64,000 bases of DNA from Haloflavibacter putidus (GTDB lineage: Bacteria > Bacteroidota > Bacteroidia > Flavobacteriales > Flavobacteriaceae). A model generated the notes under the pieces. It searched no databases, was not told the origin of the DNA, and saw nothing but the letters and a program-made list of their open reading frames with translations. The DNA lies in contig NZ_VIAR01000003.1 of assembly GCF_006546625.1 (NCBI RefSeq), positions 248,001-312,000 on the forward strand, given 5' to 3'. Below, piece by piece: positions 1 through 8,295 of the stretch. A program made the position numbers and the translations under genes. Numbering within the stretch: position 1 is the stretch's first letter; every line of letters starts with the position of its first letter.

Positions 1-181
1 CAATATGTTTGCGGTTTGGCAAAGGTTTGGGGAAAGACTCAAAAGTTTTTCTTCCCATAATAATAGGATGTCCGGTGGTTATACGTTTAAAGCGTTTAAA
101 ATCGTCTGGGAGGTGCCAAATGAGATCGTTGTTTTTGCCCAATTCATTGTTTTCTCCTATGGCGGCTATTATTGTTATCAT
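1..181 (-). CDS. folA: Dihydrofolate reductase, N-terminal part (cut by window edge)
   Basis: Reduces dihydrofolate to tetrahydrofolate with NADPH, renewing the cofactor used by thymidylate synthase (thyA is 5 kb away on the same strand). The first 60 residues are visible from an ATG at 181. They show the N-terminal strand ending in IGENNELG, a WHLPDDF segment whose second Asp matches the catalytic acid of the family, and the NADPH-contacting stretch GHPIIMGRKT. The gene starts one base after the stop of the upstream 2TM gene, so the two are probably translated together. The C-terminal two thirds lie outside the window. Confidence 0.93.
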   Translation of the reverse strand, partial: MITIIAAIGENNELGKNNDLIWHLPDDFKRFKRITTGHPIIMGRKTFESFPKPLPNRKHI

Positions 182-182
182 T

Positions 183-620
183 TTACGAATTTAGTGGTGG
201 GTGCCTAAATTTATCATCTTCATTAAAAGGCTTTGTTTTCTGGGGTAAGGGATGCTCTCTATCTACTTTTTTTTGTAGTTTTTCAATCCTAATCTGTTGT
301 TTTTCTACCAATTTTTCCAATTGGTGTTCTTCCCATTCTTTTCCCATTAATTTATTTACAACAAAAACATTTATAGTATGAATTAAAATAAAGAAAAACC
401 ACAGTAAAATTGCCCAAACAAACCAATCTATGCCTGAAATTTCGATTTCTGCACCAATATTTAAAACCACGTTTAAAATAATAAATAAAATAGAGCCGGC
501 AACAAATGCTACAATGTGCGTTGTTAAAGCTCTTTTTTGTCTAATTCTGCGTTGCGCATTTTCTATTAATTCACGCTGCTGCGGATCAATTTTGGTGCTC
601 TTTTTATCGGTACTTGCCAT
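183..620 (-). CDS. 2TM domain membrane protein
   Basis: A 145-residue protein of the small 2TM-domain type common in Flavobacteriaceae, without a known biochemical role. A basic N-terminal stretch (about residues 1-35) is followed by two hydrophobic segments at about 36-56 and 66-88. A charged, probably coiled-coil, cytoplasmic tail rich in Lys, Glu and Gln covers about 95-125. It sits directly upstream of folA with a one-base gap, so the two form one transcription unit. Family identity is from the overall pattern. Confidence 0.8.
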   Translation of the reverse strand: MASTDKKSTKIDPQQRELIENAQRRIRQKRALTTHIVAFVAGSILFIILNVVLNIGAEIEISGIDWFVWAILLWFFFILIHTINVFVVNKLMGKEWEEHQLEKLVEKQQIRIEKLQKKVDREHPLPQKTKPFNEDDKFRHPPLNS

Positions 621-679
621 AAATTAAATGTATCTTAGTCTTTACTCCAAATTTAACATTTTTAGTAAAAAAAGAGAGA

Positions 680-1759
680 ATGCTTATGAAGAATTTAAGA
701 AAGCAATTTCCGGCGCATAAAACCCAAACTTACCTTAATACTGCAGGCGTTGGCTTACTATCTGAAACTGTTTTTGACTTTAAAGCAGATAAAAATTTAG
801 ACTTATTGACTTTGGGAAGCGAATTTATGCAAAAGCACGAAACAATTTATGCAGAAGTACGTGAGGCTGTAGCCGAATTTTTAAACGGCAAGGCGCAATA
901 TGTTACTTTGGTGCCCAATTTCTCAATTGGGTTTAATACGCTTTTAGAAGCAACACCGCAAAACACAAACTTTTTGCTTTTAAAAGAAGATTATCCTTCT
1001 GTAAATATGCCGGTAGAAGCGCGAAATTTTACAATTGATTACGTGCATATTCAAGAAAATTTAGAAGAGGCTATTTACAAAGCTTTTAAAATAAAACAAC
1101 CCAAAGTTTTTGTCTTTAGTATTGTGCAATACCTTAACGGAATAAAGCTATCGCAAGAATTTATAAAAGAATTAAAAAAGGATTTTCCCGATACTATTTT
1201 GGTAGCCGACGGAACACAATATTGCGGCACCGAAATATTTGCTTTTGAAAACTCCGGAATAGACGTTTTGGGGGTAAGTGCGTATAAATGGTTAAATGCC
1301 GGTTTGGGAGCAGGTTTTTTTATGTTTAAACCGGAAGTAGAAAACTTTTTTAAACCAAAAATGCTCGGTTATGGTTCTAATTTAGGAAAGTACAAAGAAC
1401 AACCAGATTGTTTTATTGGTAAATTTGAAGCAGGCCATTTAGACGCTACCAATATTGGCAGTCTATTACCGGCAATTAATTTGATTAAGCAAACCGGGCA
1501 AGAGAATATTCAGCTATATTTAGAAGAACTTTCGGGTAAAGTAAAAACTGCTTTATCTAATTTGAATTTGTTGGAAAAAAGTGTAGTAAACCGTAAGCAA
1601 CATTCTACTATTTTTAATCTAAAAGGAGACGACGCCTTGTTTAAAAAGTTAATGGCAAAAAATATTATCTGTTCGCAACGCGGCGAAGGCATTAGGGTGA
1701 GTTTTCATCATTATAATACGGTAGAGGACTTAAATAAATTACTGGAAATCATAACTTAA
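680..1759 (+). CDS. Aminotransferase class V-fold PLP enzyme
   Basis: A PLP-dependent fold-type I enzyme of the class V (cysteine desulfurase/isopenicillin epimerase-like) group. The cofactor lysine is Lys203 in SAYKWLNAG and the pyridine-binding aspartate is Asp177 in VADGTQ. The N-terminal YLNTAGVG segment is typical of the group. No conserved active-site Cys loop of NifS/IscS type was seen, so it is not called a cysteine desulfurase. The start could be ATG 680 or ATG 686. It lies about 650 bp from the ergothioneine gene egtD but on the other strand. An EgtE-like C-S lyase role is possible from family membership but is not shown. Confidence 0.8.
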   Translation: MLMKNLRKQFPAHKTQTYLNTAGVGLLSETVFDFKADKNLDLLTLGSEFMQKHETIYAEVREAVAEFLNGKAQYVTLVPNFSIGFNTLLEATPQNTNFLLLKEDYPSVNMPVEARNFTIDYVHIQENLEEAIYKAFKIKQPKVFVFSIVQYLNGIKLSQEFIKELKKDFPDTILVADGTQYCGTEIFAFENSGIDVLGVSAYKWLNAGLGAGFFMFKPEVENFFKPKMLGYGSNLGKYKEQPDCFIGKFEAGHLDATNIGSLLPAINLIKQTGQENIQLYLEELSGKVKTALSNLNLLEKSVVNRKQHSTIFNLKGDDALFKKLMAKNIICSQRGEGIRVSFHHYNTVEDLNKLLEIIT

Positions 1760-1795
1760 AAACTATACTGCAATAAGTTTAAATTTGGCTCAACT

Positions 1796-2323
1796 TTACT
1801 TTTTCTGTTCTATTTCTGGTTCATTTGTCATTGGGAAAGTTTTTATTTTGTCTTTTATATACAATTCTAATTCGTGATCAGAATGAACCAAATCGATGGG
1901 AATTCCTTTGTTGTAAAAGAATTTGAGAACGTGCCCAAACTCAAACGGGTTTTCAGAAATTAAAATTTTTATAGATTTTTTTTCGTCAGTTTTTAAATAA
2001 ATTGCACGAGTCTGTCGATGCTTGCCGTGATTCCATTTTAAATTTTTAATGGCATCGAACGAAAGTTTTTCTGTTTTTTCTCTTTGCCAAAAGCTGTGCT
2101 TTGTCAAAATGATTTCTTCTTCTTTAACTAAAATAGAAGTCGCAAAATAATTTTTTACAATGGCTGCAATAATTGATGTAACAAAAATTGCAGCCATAAA
2201 TATTTTAATGCTCAACGACTCTGATATATAAACAAAATAAGCGCCAATTAGCGTAATTAAAAGAAGGCCAAACGGACTAAAAAGTCTATTTTTACTTTGG
2301 TAGATAACTTTGTTTTTTTTCAA
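1796..2323 (-). CDS. Hypothetical protein with two N-terminal membrane segments
   Basis: A 175-residue protein that I do not recognise by name. Two hydrophobic segments at about residues 17-34 and 38-58 form a membrane hairpin. The rest is a soluble domain of alternating strands (about 65-160) with the look of a bacterial PH-like domain, which is inference only. The tail is charged. It converges with the aminotransferase gene and lies 84 bp downstream of egtD in the same direction. Confidence 0.6.
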   Translation of the reverse strand: MKKNKVIYQSKNRLFSPFGLLLITLIGAYFVYISESLSIKIFMAAIFVTSIIAAIVKNYFATSILVKEEEIILTKHSFWQREKTEKLSFDAIKNLKWNHGKHRQTRAIYLKTDEKKSIKILISENPFEFGHVLKFFYNKGIPIDLVHSDHELELYIKDKIKTFPMTNEPEIEQKK

Positions 2324-2407
2324 ATTTTATAGTTAGCAAGGCATAAGCTTCAGTAGAAAATTTACTAAATAACAAATACACTAATTCCTAATTAACCAAT
2401 CCACCAA

Positions 2408-3376
2408 CTACTTCTTCACAAAAATATAATTGCGGTAGTACTTATTATCATCGGTAAAAAATTCTTTTATTTTTAAACCGGCTTCTCCTGCCAACCATTC
2501 TACAACCTCGTTATCGTATTTTTGCGAAATTTCGCAATGTATTGTCTCCCAGGGTTTAAAATTAAATTCTTTAGAAAAAGCTTCAATAAAAACACGTTGT
2601 TCTTTGGTACTTACCAAAAAACTTTTGGCCGTGCCGGTTTGCGGATTGTAAGTCTCCCAATGCTTAAAATTATCTAAATCAAAATTGCCACCCAATTCTG
2701 TATTAATACGAGCTAATAAATTTTTATTAAAGGCTGCAGTAATACCTTGCGGATCGTTATAAGCGTCTAAAATAGTTTGCGGATCTTTTTTCTGATCAAA
2801 ACCCATAAACAACATGTCTCGCGGGTTCATAGCCAACTGAATGTTTTTTAAAAATTCTACTGCGCGCTGGTGTTCTAAATTACCAATATTAGAACCCAAA
2901 ACAATAATTACTTTTTTGCGGGTAACGTAACTTTTTAAATTTTCTAAAACCTTGAAATACGTGCCTTGTAAGGTTTCTATTTCTAAATCTGGGATTTCGG
3001 TTTTTAGAGAATATTCTAAATCATCTAAGATATGCTGACTAATGTCTATAGGCAGATACTTAAAATTAAGTTTTTGTTGTACCAAATTACGTAGCAAAAT
3101 TTTGGTTTTCTTGCCGTCTCCTGCGCCCAATTCTATAAAATCAAAACCAGTGTCTGCTTTAAAATATTGCGTAATAAGATCTTGATGTTTCTCTAAAATA
3201 TTAAACTCACAATTGGTAAGATAATATTCCGGCAGATTCATTATCTGCTGAAAAAGTTTATCGCCTTTTTTATCGTAAATGTATTTGGAAGATAAATATT
3301 TTGGCGATGCGCTAAGGCCTTTTTCAACGTCTGTTTCAAACTGCGTGCGCAAGGTGGTAGGTTGTTTTCTTTTCAT
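2408..3376 (-). CDS. egtD: L-histidine N-alpha-methyltransferase (ergothioneine biosynthesis)
   Basis: Trimethylates L-histidine to hercynine with three SAM molecules, the first step of ergothioneine synthesis. From the ATG at 3376 the protein has 322 residues, nearly the length of mycobacterial EgtD. The SAM-binding motif ELGAGDGKK is at 82-90. Gly161, Asn166, Tyr206, Glu282 and Ser284 fall at the same numbers as the histidine-binding residues known for that enzyme. A longer frame runs back to 3493, but it overlaps egtB and its extra residues look like read-through of non-coding frame, so 3376 is preferred. It follows egtB with a 13-base gap, so the two are one operon. Confidence 0.95.
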   Translation of the reverse strand: MKRKQPTTLRTQFETDVEKGLSASPKYLSSKYIYDKKGDKLFQQIMNLPEYYLTNCEFNILEKHQDLITQYFKADTGFDFIELGAGDGKKTKILLRNLVQQKLNFKYLPIDISQHILDDLEYSLKTEIPDLEIETLQGTYFKVLENLKSYVTRKKVIIVLGSNIGNLEHQRAVEFLKNIQLAMNPRDMLFMGFDQKKDPQTILDAYNDPQGITAAFNKNLLARINTELGGNFDLDNFKHWETYNPQTGTAKSFLVSTKEQRVFIEAFSKEFNFKPWETIHCEISQKYDNEVVEWLAGEAGLKIKEFFTDDNKYYRNYIFVKK

Positions 3377-3389
3377 AAATTTTGATTGG

Positions 3390-4565
3390 TTATTTGGCAA
3401 GGCGCAGACCGTTAAACTGCCAACGTAAATCCGGATGAAAAAAGTTGCGATAAGTTGGTCTGGTATGTTTTTCTGCCGTAGCAACAGAGCCACCGCGTAA
3501 TACTTTTTGGTTTACCATAAATTTACCGTTGTATTCGCCCAAAGCGCCATCTGCTTTACAATAATTGGGGTAGGGCAGGTAAGTACTTTCTGTCCATTCC
3601 CACAATTGTCCCCAATCAAATTTTTCTTGGGCTATTTCCCATTCAAATTCGGTTGGCAAACGCAGGTTTTTCCATTGGGCAAAAGCAAAAGCTTCATAAT
3701 AAGAGAGATGGGTAACCGGTGCTTTTGGGTTTATCTCTTCTATTCCGCTCAAAGCGTAACGATGCCATTTATTTTCTATTTTGTGCCAATATGCCGGTGC
3801 ATTTATTTGGGTTTGTTTTAGCCATTCCCAAGCTTCAGAATGCCATAGCAATACTTGGTCGTAACCTCCGGCTTCCATAAACTCCAAATATTCTTGATTG
3901 GTTACGAGTTTATTCGATATAAAAAAATCTTGAACATACACTTTGTGTCGCCCCATTTCATTATCGTAACAAAAAGCGCTTTCATCTTTTTTAAAACCAA
4001 TTTCGTAAACACCTTCTTCTATACTATGCCATTTTTGAATGTGTTTTTCTTCTTTTGCTTCCGTAAAGTTTTTCTCGTAAACGGGTAGTAGAGGGTTGTT
4101 ACCTAAAATATACTTAATATCTGTAAGTAATAATTCTTGGTGTTGTTTCTCGTGGTGAATACCAATTTTTAGCACGCCTTCCAGTTCTTCAGAAATAGAA
4201 TTGTTTTCTAAAAAATCTTTTAATTCTTTGGTTACGTAATGTCGGTATTTGTAAATATTTTCTACGGTAGGTCGCGACAAATTACCACGATTGGTACGTA
4301 CAACTTTTTCTCCTACACTTTCGTAATAGCTATTAAAAACGTAGGCATAATCGGGGTCGTAAAGTTTGTATCCCGGTTTATTGTTTTTTAAAATAAATTC
4401 TTCAAAAAACCAAGTGGTATGTCCTAGATGCCATTTTGGTGGCGAAACAAATTCTACCGGTTGTATTACGTAATCTTCAATAGCCAATGGCATGCAAATT
4501 TGCTCGGTTTTTTTTCTGGTTTTTGTAAATAATTCTAAAGTTGGTGTAGTGGTAATCATAAACAT
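3390..4565 (-). CDS. egtB: Ergothioneine biosynthesis sulfoxide synthase EgtB
   Basis: Non-haem iron enzyme joining a thiol substrate to hercynine in an O2-dependent step. The N-terminal DinB-like domain (about 1-170) carries the probable iron ligands His49 (LGHTTW) and His137/His141 (HHEKQHQE). The C-terminal formylglycine-enzyme-like domain (about 185-391) contains WEWTEST and ends in LRGGS...NGLRLAK. The protein has 391 residues and stops after the FGE domain. It lacks the fused methyltransferase of the ovothiol enzyme OvoA, fitting the separate egtD just downstream. The start may instead be the ATG at 4559. No glutamate-cysteine ligase EgtA or amidase EgtC lies nearby, so the sulfur donor (cysteine or gamma-glutamylcysteine) is open. 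Confidence 0.93.
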   Translation of the reverse strand: MFMITTTPTLELFTKTRKKTEQICMPLAIEDYVIQPVEFVSPPKWHLGHTTWFFEEFILKNNKPGYKLYDPDYAYVFNSYYESVGEKVVRTNRGNLSRPTVENIYKYRHYVTKELKDFLENNSISEELEGVLKIGIHHEKQHQELLLTDIKYILGNNPLLPVYEKNFTEAKEEKHIQKWHSIEEGVYEIGFKKDESAFCYDNEMGRHKVYVQDFFISNKLVTNQEYLEFMEAGGYDQVLLWHSEAWEWLKQTQINAPAYWHKIENKWHRYALSGIEEINPKAPVTHLSYYEAFAFAQWKNLRLPTEFEWEIAQEKFDWGQLWEWTESTYLPYPNYCKADGALGEYNGKFMVNQKVLRGGSVATAEKHTRPTYRNFFHPDLRWQFNGLRLAK

Positions 4566-4819
4566 AGCGCTTTAAATGGTGCGTCCTCTCAAAGTTACGA
4601 TTTTATTATTACCAAAATGTTGTAAGATTGTTAATGCAAAGAAAAGGCATTAAAAAACTAAAATTTATGGAATTGTATATATTTCAGGATTTAACCTGCT
4701 TTTTGACAAGCAGATGAAAAGCAATAAGAATTTTAGGATAGTAACTTCCTTGCTTCTTGAAAATATTAGGTTTAACAATCCTTTTCCGTAAAGAAAGCTG
4801 TTGTATGAAAATCAATTCT
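4566..4819. other. Intergenic stretch upstream of egtB
   Basis: This 254-base gap holds the egtB promoter region and the 3' flank of the TonB-domain gene. No further gene was found. It carries one copy of the over-represented 10-mer at 4784-4793, close to the end of the TonB-domain gene. Confidence 0.6.
4784..4793 (+). repeat. Copy of recurring 10-mer TTCCGTAAAG (intergenic)
   Basis: An exact intergenic copy of the motif that recurs across the window on both strands. It is preceded by a T-rich flank. Confidence 0.7.
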
Positions 4820-5224
4820 TTAAAACGAGAAAGGAACTTTATATTTTATCTCTTTGGGTTTTCCGTTTAAAGAACCCGGTTGCATTTCAGGAATAAGCAT
4901 GATGTTGCGTTTGGCTTCTTCTTGTAGATATTTTTTCCCGCCGGTTACTTCGGTAACTTCCGGCTTGCCTTCTTTATTAATGATAAAGCTTACTATAACG
5001 CGCATGCCTTTATCTTCTTTAGTGTATTCTTTTGGAAATTTATAGTTTTCTTGAATATGTTTTGCCAACATTTTGTTGAAACAGTTTGCCGCGTTGTTAC
5101 TGTCTTCGCAACCCGGCCAAATCGGTGCTTGTTCTTTGCTGGTAACCGTATTGCCTTTTATGGTTTGCGAAAAACCAATTGCAGTAAAACTTAAAAATAA
5201 AACAGTAAACAGTAACTTCTTCAT
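4820..5224 (-). CDS. Secreted TonB C-terminal domain protein
   Basis: A 134-residue protein with an N-terminal signal peptide (about 1-19, ending FSQ) and then a TonB C-terminal-like domain. The marks are the region around WPGCE with an NCFN cysteine pair, then YKFPKEY, a strand VIVSFIINKEGKPEVTEV, and a closing GKPKEIKYKVPFSF. Small proteins of this type are common in Flavobacteriaceae. It has no membrane anchor or Pro-rich linker, so it is not a normal energy-transducing TonB, and its partner is unknown. It is 12 bases downstream of thyA and probably co-transcribed with it. Confidence 0.78.
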   Translation of the reverse strand: MKKLLFTVLFLSFTAIGFSQTIKGNTVTSKEQAPIWPGCEDSNNAANCFNKMLAKHIQENYKFPKEYTKEDKGMRVIVSFIINKEGKPEVTEVTGGKKYLQEEAKRNIMLIPEMQPGSLNGKPKEIKYKVPFSF

Positions 5225-5236
5225 AATCGTGGGGTT

Positions 5237-6061
5237 TTAAATTGCAACCTTGCCTTTTATGGCAGGATGCGGATTATAGTTTTCTAAGGTAAAATCATCA
5301 AAAGTAAAGCCAAAGATGTCTTTTACTTCCGGATTGAGTTTCATCTGCGGCAATTCTCGTGGACTTCTACTTAGTTGCAATTTTACTTGTTCTAAATGAT
5401 TGTTGTAAATATGCACATCGCCAAAGGTGTGTATAAAATCTCCCGCTTCATAGCCGCAAACTTGTGCCATCATCATCGTAAGTAAAGCATAGGAAGCTAT
5501 GTTAAATGGCACGCCCAAAAACACATCTGCGCTACGTTGATACAACTGGCAGGATAATTTACCATTGGCAACGTAAAATTGAAAGAACGCGTGACAAGGC
5601 GGTAAAGCTGCTTTTCCGTTGGCTACGTTTTCTTCAAAAGAAACAGAAGTGTCTGGTAGCACACTAGGATTCCAGGCAGAGACCAACATTCTACGACTAT
5701 TGGGATTATTTTTTAAGGTTTTTATAATATCGGTAATTTGGTCTATTTCGTCTCCGTTCCAATTGCGCCATTGTTTGCCGTAAATTGGTCCTAAATCGCC
5801 AGCTTCGTTTGCCCATTCGTTCCAGATGCGCACGCCGTTTTCTTGCAAATATTTTATATTGGTATCGCCTTTTAAAAACCACAACAATTCATAGATAATA
5901 GATTTTAAATGCAGTTTTTTGGTGGTTACCATCGGGAAACCTTCACCCAAATCAAAACGCATTTGATACCCAAAAACACTCTTTGTTCCCGTGCCGGTGC
6001 GGTCATCTTTTTGGTTGCCGTTTTCTAATATATGTTGTAATAAATCCTGGTATTGTTTCAT
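5237..6061 (-). CDS. thyA: Thymidylate synthase
   Basis: Methylates dUMP to dTMP with methylene-tetrahydrofolate, giving dihydrofolate for FolA. The protein has 274 residues, close to the 264 of E. coli. The catalytic cysteine is Cys156 in [10 protein letters not shown]. The phosphate-binding [11 protein letters not shown] (21-31), [12 protein letters not shown] (121-132) and [18 protein letters not shown] segments are all intact, as is the C-terminal [12 protein letters not shown]. The gene heads a unit with the TonB-domain gene behind it. Confidence 0.98.
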   Translation of the reverse strand: MKQYQDLLQHILENGNQKDDRTGTGTKSVFGYQMRFDLGEGFPMVTTKKLHLKSIIYELLWFLKGDTNIKYLQENGVRIWNEWANEAGDLGPIYGKQWRNWNGDEIDQITDIIKTLKNNPNSRRMLVSAWNPSVLPDTSVSFEENVANGKAALPPCHAFFQFYVANGKLSCQLYQRSADVFLGVPFNIASYALLTMMMAQVCGYEAGDFIHTFGDVHIYNNHLEQVKLQLSRSPRELPQMKLNPEVKDIFGFTFDDFTLENYNPHPAIKGKVAI

Positions 6062-6270
6062 GGTTTTTTATTTGGGTGCTTTGGCAATCCTACTAATTTT
6101 CTGGCGCGCTTTTTCTCCTTGTTTTTAGTGATTTTTGTCACGGTTAAAAAGTTAAAAAAAGCTTCAATATCAATTTGGTATAGGGTGTATTAAAAGACGC
6201 ATTTTCTAACGCAAGATACTAAGAAATATTAAAAACAAAAATCAGTGTAAACTACTATAAAACCTAGAAC
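6062..6270. other. Intergenic region between divergent thyA and the YceI operon
   Basis: Together with the sites at 6271-6352 this makes a 316-base divergent promoter region. No open reading frame of note was found. The part next to thyA is AT-rich and must contain the thyA promoter, but I could not pick a convincing -7 element for it. Confidence 0.5.
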
Positions 6271-6282
6271 TGATAAATATCA
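6271..6282 (+). promoter_or_regulatory. FNR/CRP-family-like box 1
   Basis: TGATAAATATCA is a perfect inverted repeat TGAT-N4-ATCA, the layout bound by FNR/CRP-family regulators. Its centre lies at about -80.5 from the start point predicted from the -7 element at 6345-6352. Confidence 0.6.
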
Positions 6283-6309
6283 TTGTTCAGTGAAAACTAA
6301 AACGCAGAC

Positions 6310-6321
6310 TGATAAATGTCA
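6310..6321 (+). promoter_or_regulatory. FNR/CRP-family-like box 2
   Basis: TGATAAATGTCA repeats box 1 with one change, 39 bases downstream of it. Its centre (6315.5) falls about 41.5 bases before the predicted start point, the classical position for an activator contacting RNA polymerase. Confidence 0.62.
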
Positions 6322-6344
6322 TAAGTGTTTCTAACCTGTACTTG

Positions 6345-6352
6345 TATTTTTG
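6345..6352 (+). promoter_or_regulatory. -7 promoter element of the YceI-porin operon
   Basis: TATTTTTG matches the Bacteroidota -7 consensus TAnnTTTG and lies 25 bases before the ATG at 6378. No good -33 TTTG was found at the expected distance, which suits an activator-dependent promoter. Confidence 0.65.
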
Positions 6353-6377
6353 CTGTGTAATATAAAAACGAGTATTT

Positions 6378-6929
6378 ATGAGAAATTTATTGATAACAGT
6401 CTTATTTCTTGTAGGAATAAGTCAAATAAACGCCCAGACTTTTATAGCAGATGCCGCCAATTCTAAATTGAGTGTAACCGGTACTTCCACTTTACATGAT
6501 TGGGAGTGTGTTGCAGAAACTTTTACAGGAAAAGTGGAGGCCACTATAGAGAACAGTAACATAAAAAGTATTAATAATTTTCATTTTAAGCTAAAAGCTA
6601 AAAGTTTAAAAAGTGGTAAGTCCGGAATGGACAAAAAAATGTACGATGCCTTAGAAGAAGAAGATTATCCGGTAATTTCCTTTAAAGGGAATCAAGTGAA
6701 AATAGATGGTAATCAAGCAGTTTTTATTGGAGAAATGAGTATTGCCGGTAACAGTAGAAGTATTTCTGCTCCGGTAAAAATAAACTATACAAATAATAAA
6801 ATTCATTTAGTAGGTAAAGTAGGTTTTGAGCTCACCAGCTTTAATATAGATCCGCCAAAAGCTATGTTTGGTACTATTACTACAGGAAATGAAGTGGTTA
6901 TACATTATGAAATAAATCTTAAAAATTAA
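6378..6929 (+). CDS. YceI family periplasmic protein
   Basis: A 183-residue secreted protein with a signal peptide (about 1-19, ending NAQ) and a full YceI-like lipocalin-fold domain. Hallmarks are TGTSTLHDWEC near the mature N-terminus, the YDALEEEDYPVISFKG strand pair, and the C-terminal FNIDPPKAMFGTI. YceI proteins bind isoprenoid or other amphiphilic molecules, but the ligand here is unknown. It is the first gene after two FNR/CRP-like boxes and is followed 12 bases later by an outer-membrane barrel, so the pair probably works in the envelope under one control. Confidence 0.88.
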   Translation: MRNLLITVLFLVGISQINAQTFIADAANSKLSVTGTSTLHDWECVAETFTGKVEATIENSNIKSINNFHFKLKAKSLKSGKSGMDKKMYDALEEEDYPVISFKGNQVKIDGNQAVFIGEMSIAGNSRSISAPVKINYTNNKIHLVGKVGFELTSFNIDPPKAMFGTITTGNEVVIHYEINLKN

Positions 6930-6941
6930 ATACATCAAGTT

Positions 6942-8219
6942 ATGAGAAATATTGTTTATTTATTAAGTATTGCGGTTATGGCTTTAGGAAGCTATACCTT
7001 GCAAGCACAGGAAAATGAGACAGATAAAAGGCATTTGGATAATTATAGGTATCCAGACCAACGCGGTCTTAATACATTTGAGTCGCCAAAAGACACCACA
7101 AGCACTTTTGATGGTGTGCACGTAAGAATGGGCGGAGCTTTTGCCCTACAATATCAACTTCTAGACCACGAAAACTCCGGAAACGTGCCATTGGTAGAAA
7201 TTGGTGAAAACTTTAACTTGGCAACAGCCAACTTAGACGTAGACGTAGCATTATACGATGGGGTTCGTTTACACTTAAGAACCTATTTATCTTCTAGACA
7301 CCACCACGAACCTTATGTAAAAGGTGGGTATTTGCAGATTGATAAATTAGACTTTATAGAAGAAGGCTTTTTAGATAATGTAATGCAATATATGACCGTA
7401 AAAATAGGGCATATGGAAAACAACTATGGTGATGCACACTTTAGAAGAACAGATAATGCCCAAGCCATTTACAATCCGTTTGTAGGAAACTATATTATGG
7501 ATGCTTTTACAACAGAAGTTGGGGGAGAGGTTTACTTTAGAAAAAACGGCTTTTTGGCAATGGTTGGTGCTACCAATGGTAAGCTAAACCAATCTGTTAG
7601 CAACCCGGGTGAAACTGGCGCATCTTTCTTAGGTAAATTAGGTTACGATAAAAAAATAAACGAAGATTTGCGTTTGCGTTTAACCGGTTCTGTTTACACC
7701 ACTGGAAAATCTGCCAGTATTTATCTTTATAATGCAGACCGCGCAGGCTCTAGATATTATTTAGTGCTAGAAGAAGAAGGAGCATCAGACACAGGAAACT
7801 TTAGATCTGCAAGGTATAATCCAAATTTTCAGGATGAAATGACGGCTTTTATGATTAACCCGTTTGTAAAGTATAAAGGATTAGAATTTTTTGGAACTTA
7901 CGAACATAGTAGTGGTAAAGCTACAGACGGCGTTGCAGACAGAAGTGTTTCTCAATATGCCGGAGATTTGATTTACCGTTTTGGAAACAACGAGAACTTT
8001 TACGTAGGTGGCCGTTATAACGTAGTAGATGCAGAAGATATTAGCGGTAACGATGTAACCATAAGCCGTTACCAATTAGGTGCAGGTTGGTTTATGACCA
8101 AAAATATTATGGTAAAAGCAGAATATGTAAACCAAGAATATGACGATTTCCCAGAGCTAAGTGTAAAAAACGAAGGTAAGTTTAATGGCGTAATGCTTGA
8201 AGCTGCAATCTCTTTTTAA
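6942..8219 (+). CDS. Outer-membrane porin-like beta-barrel protein
   Basis: A 425-residue secreted protein with a signal peptide (about 1-22, ending LQAQ) and then alternating amphipathic strands with aromatic belts, ending in MLEAAISF with the terminal Phe of outer-membrane barrels. The sequence fits a porin of the putative phosphate-selective type found in Bacteroidota, but the substrate cannot be read from it. It lies between two YceI-like genes and is followed by a strong terminator. Confidence 0.78.
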   Translation: MRNIVYLLSIAVMALGSYTLQAQENETDKRHLDNYRYPDQRGLNTFESPKDTTSTFDGVHVRMGGAFALQYQLLDHENSGNVPLVEIGENFNLATANLDVDVALYDGVRLHLRTYLSSRHHHEPYVKGGYLQIDKLDFIEEGFLDNVMQYMTVKIGHMENNYGDAHFRRTDNAQAIYNPFVGNYIMDAFTTEVGGEVYFRKNGFLAMVGATNGKLNQSVSNPGETGASFLGKLGYDKKINEDLRLRLTGSVYTTGKSASIYLYNADRAGSRYYLVLEEEGASDTGNFRSARYNPNFQDEMTAFMINPFVKYKGLEFFGTYEHSSGKATDGVADRSVSQYAGDLIYRFGNNENFYVGGRYNVVDAEDISGNDVTISRYQLGAGWFMTKNIMVKAEYVNQEYDDFPELSVKNEGKFNGVMLEAAISF

Positions 8220-8239
8220 TTGAATTAGTTTTAAATTCT

Positions 8240-8274
8240 AAAAGCAGTACAGGCATAAAACTTGTACTGCTTTT
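8240..8274 (+). terminator. Rho-independent terminator after the porin gene
   Basis: A 12-bp perfect stem (AAAAGCAGTACA at 8240-8251 with its complement at 8263-8274), an 11-base loop and a following T-rich tract. The next YceI-like gene begins 22 bases beyond, so it is either read through or has its own promoter. Confidence 0.85.
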
Positions 8275-8295
8275 ATTTTTAATATACTTCATCTT

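Noticed and set aside
680-1759. Calling the class V aminotransferase EgtE or a cysteine desulfurase
   Set aside because: The PLP lysine and Asp are clear, but no catalytic Cys loop was seen, and the gene is on the opposite strand to egtBD. Family membership alone is not enough.
3377-3493. Longer start for egtD (39 additional residues)
   Set aside because: It overlaps egtB, and the 322-residue form aligns residue for residue with the known active-site numbering.
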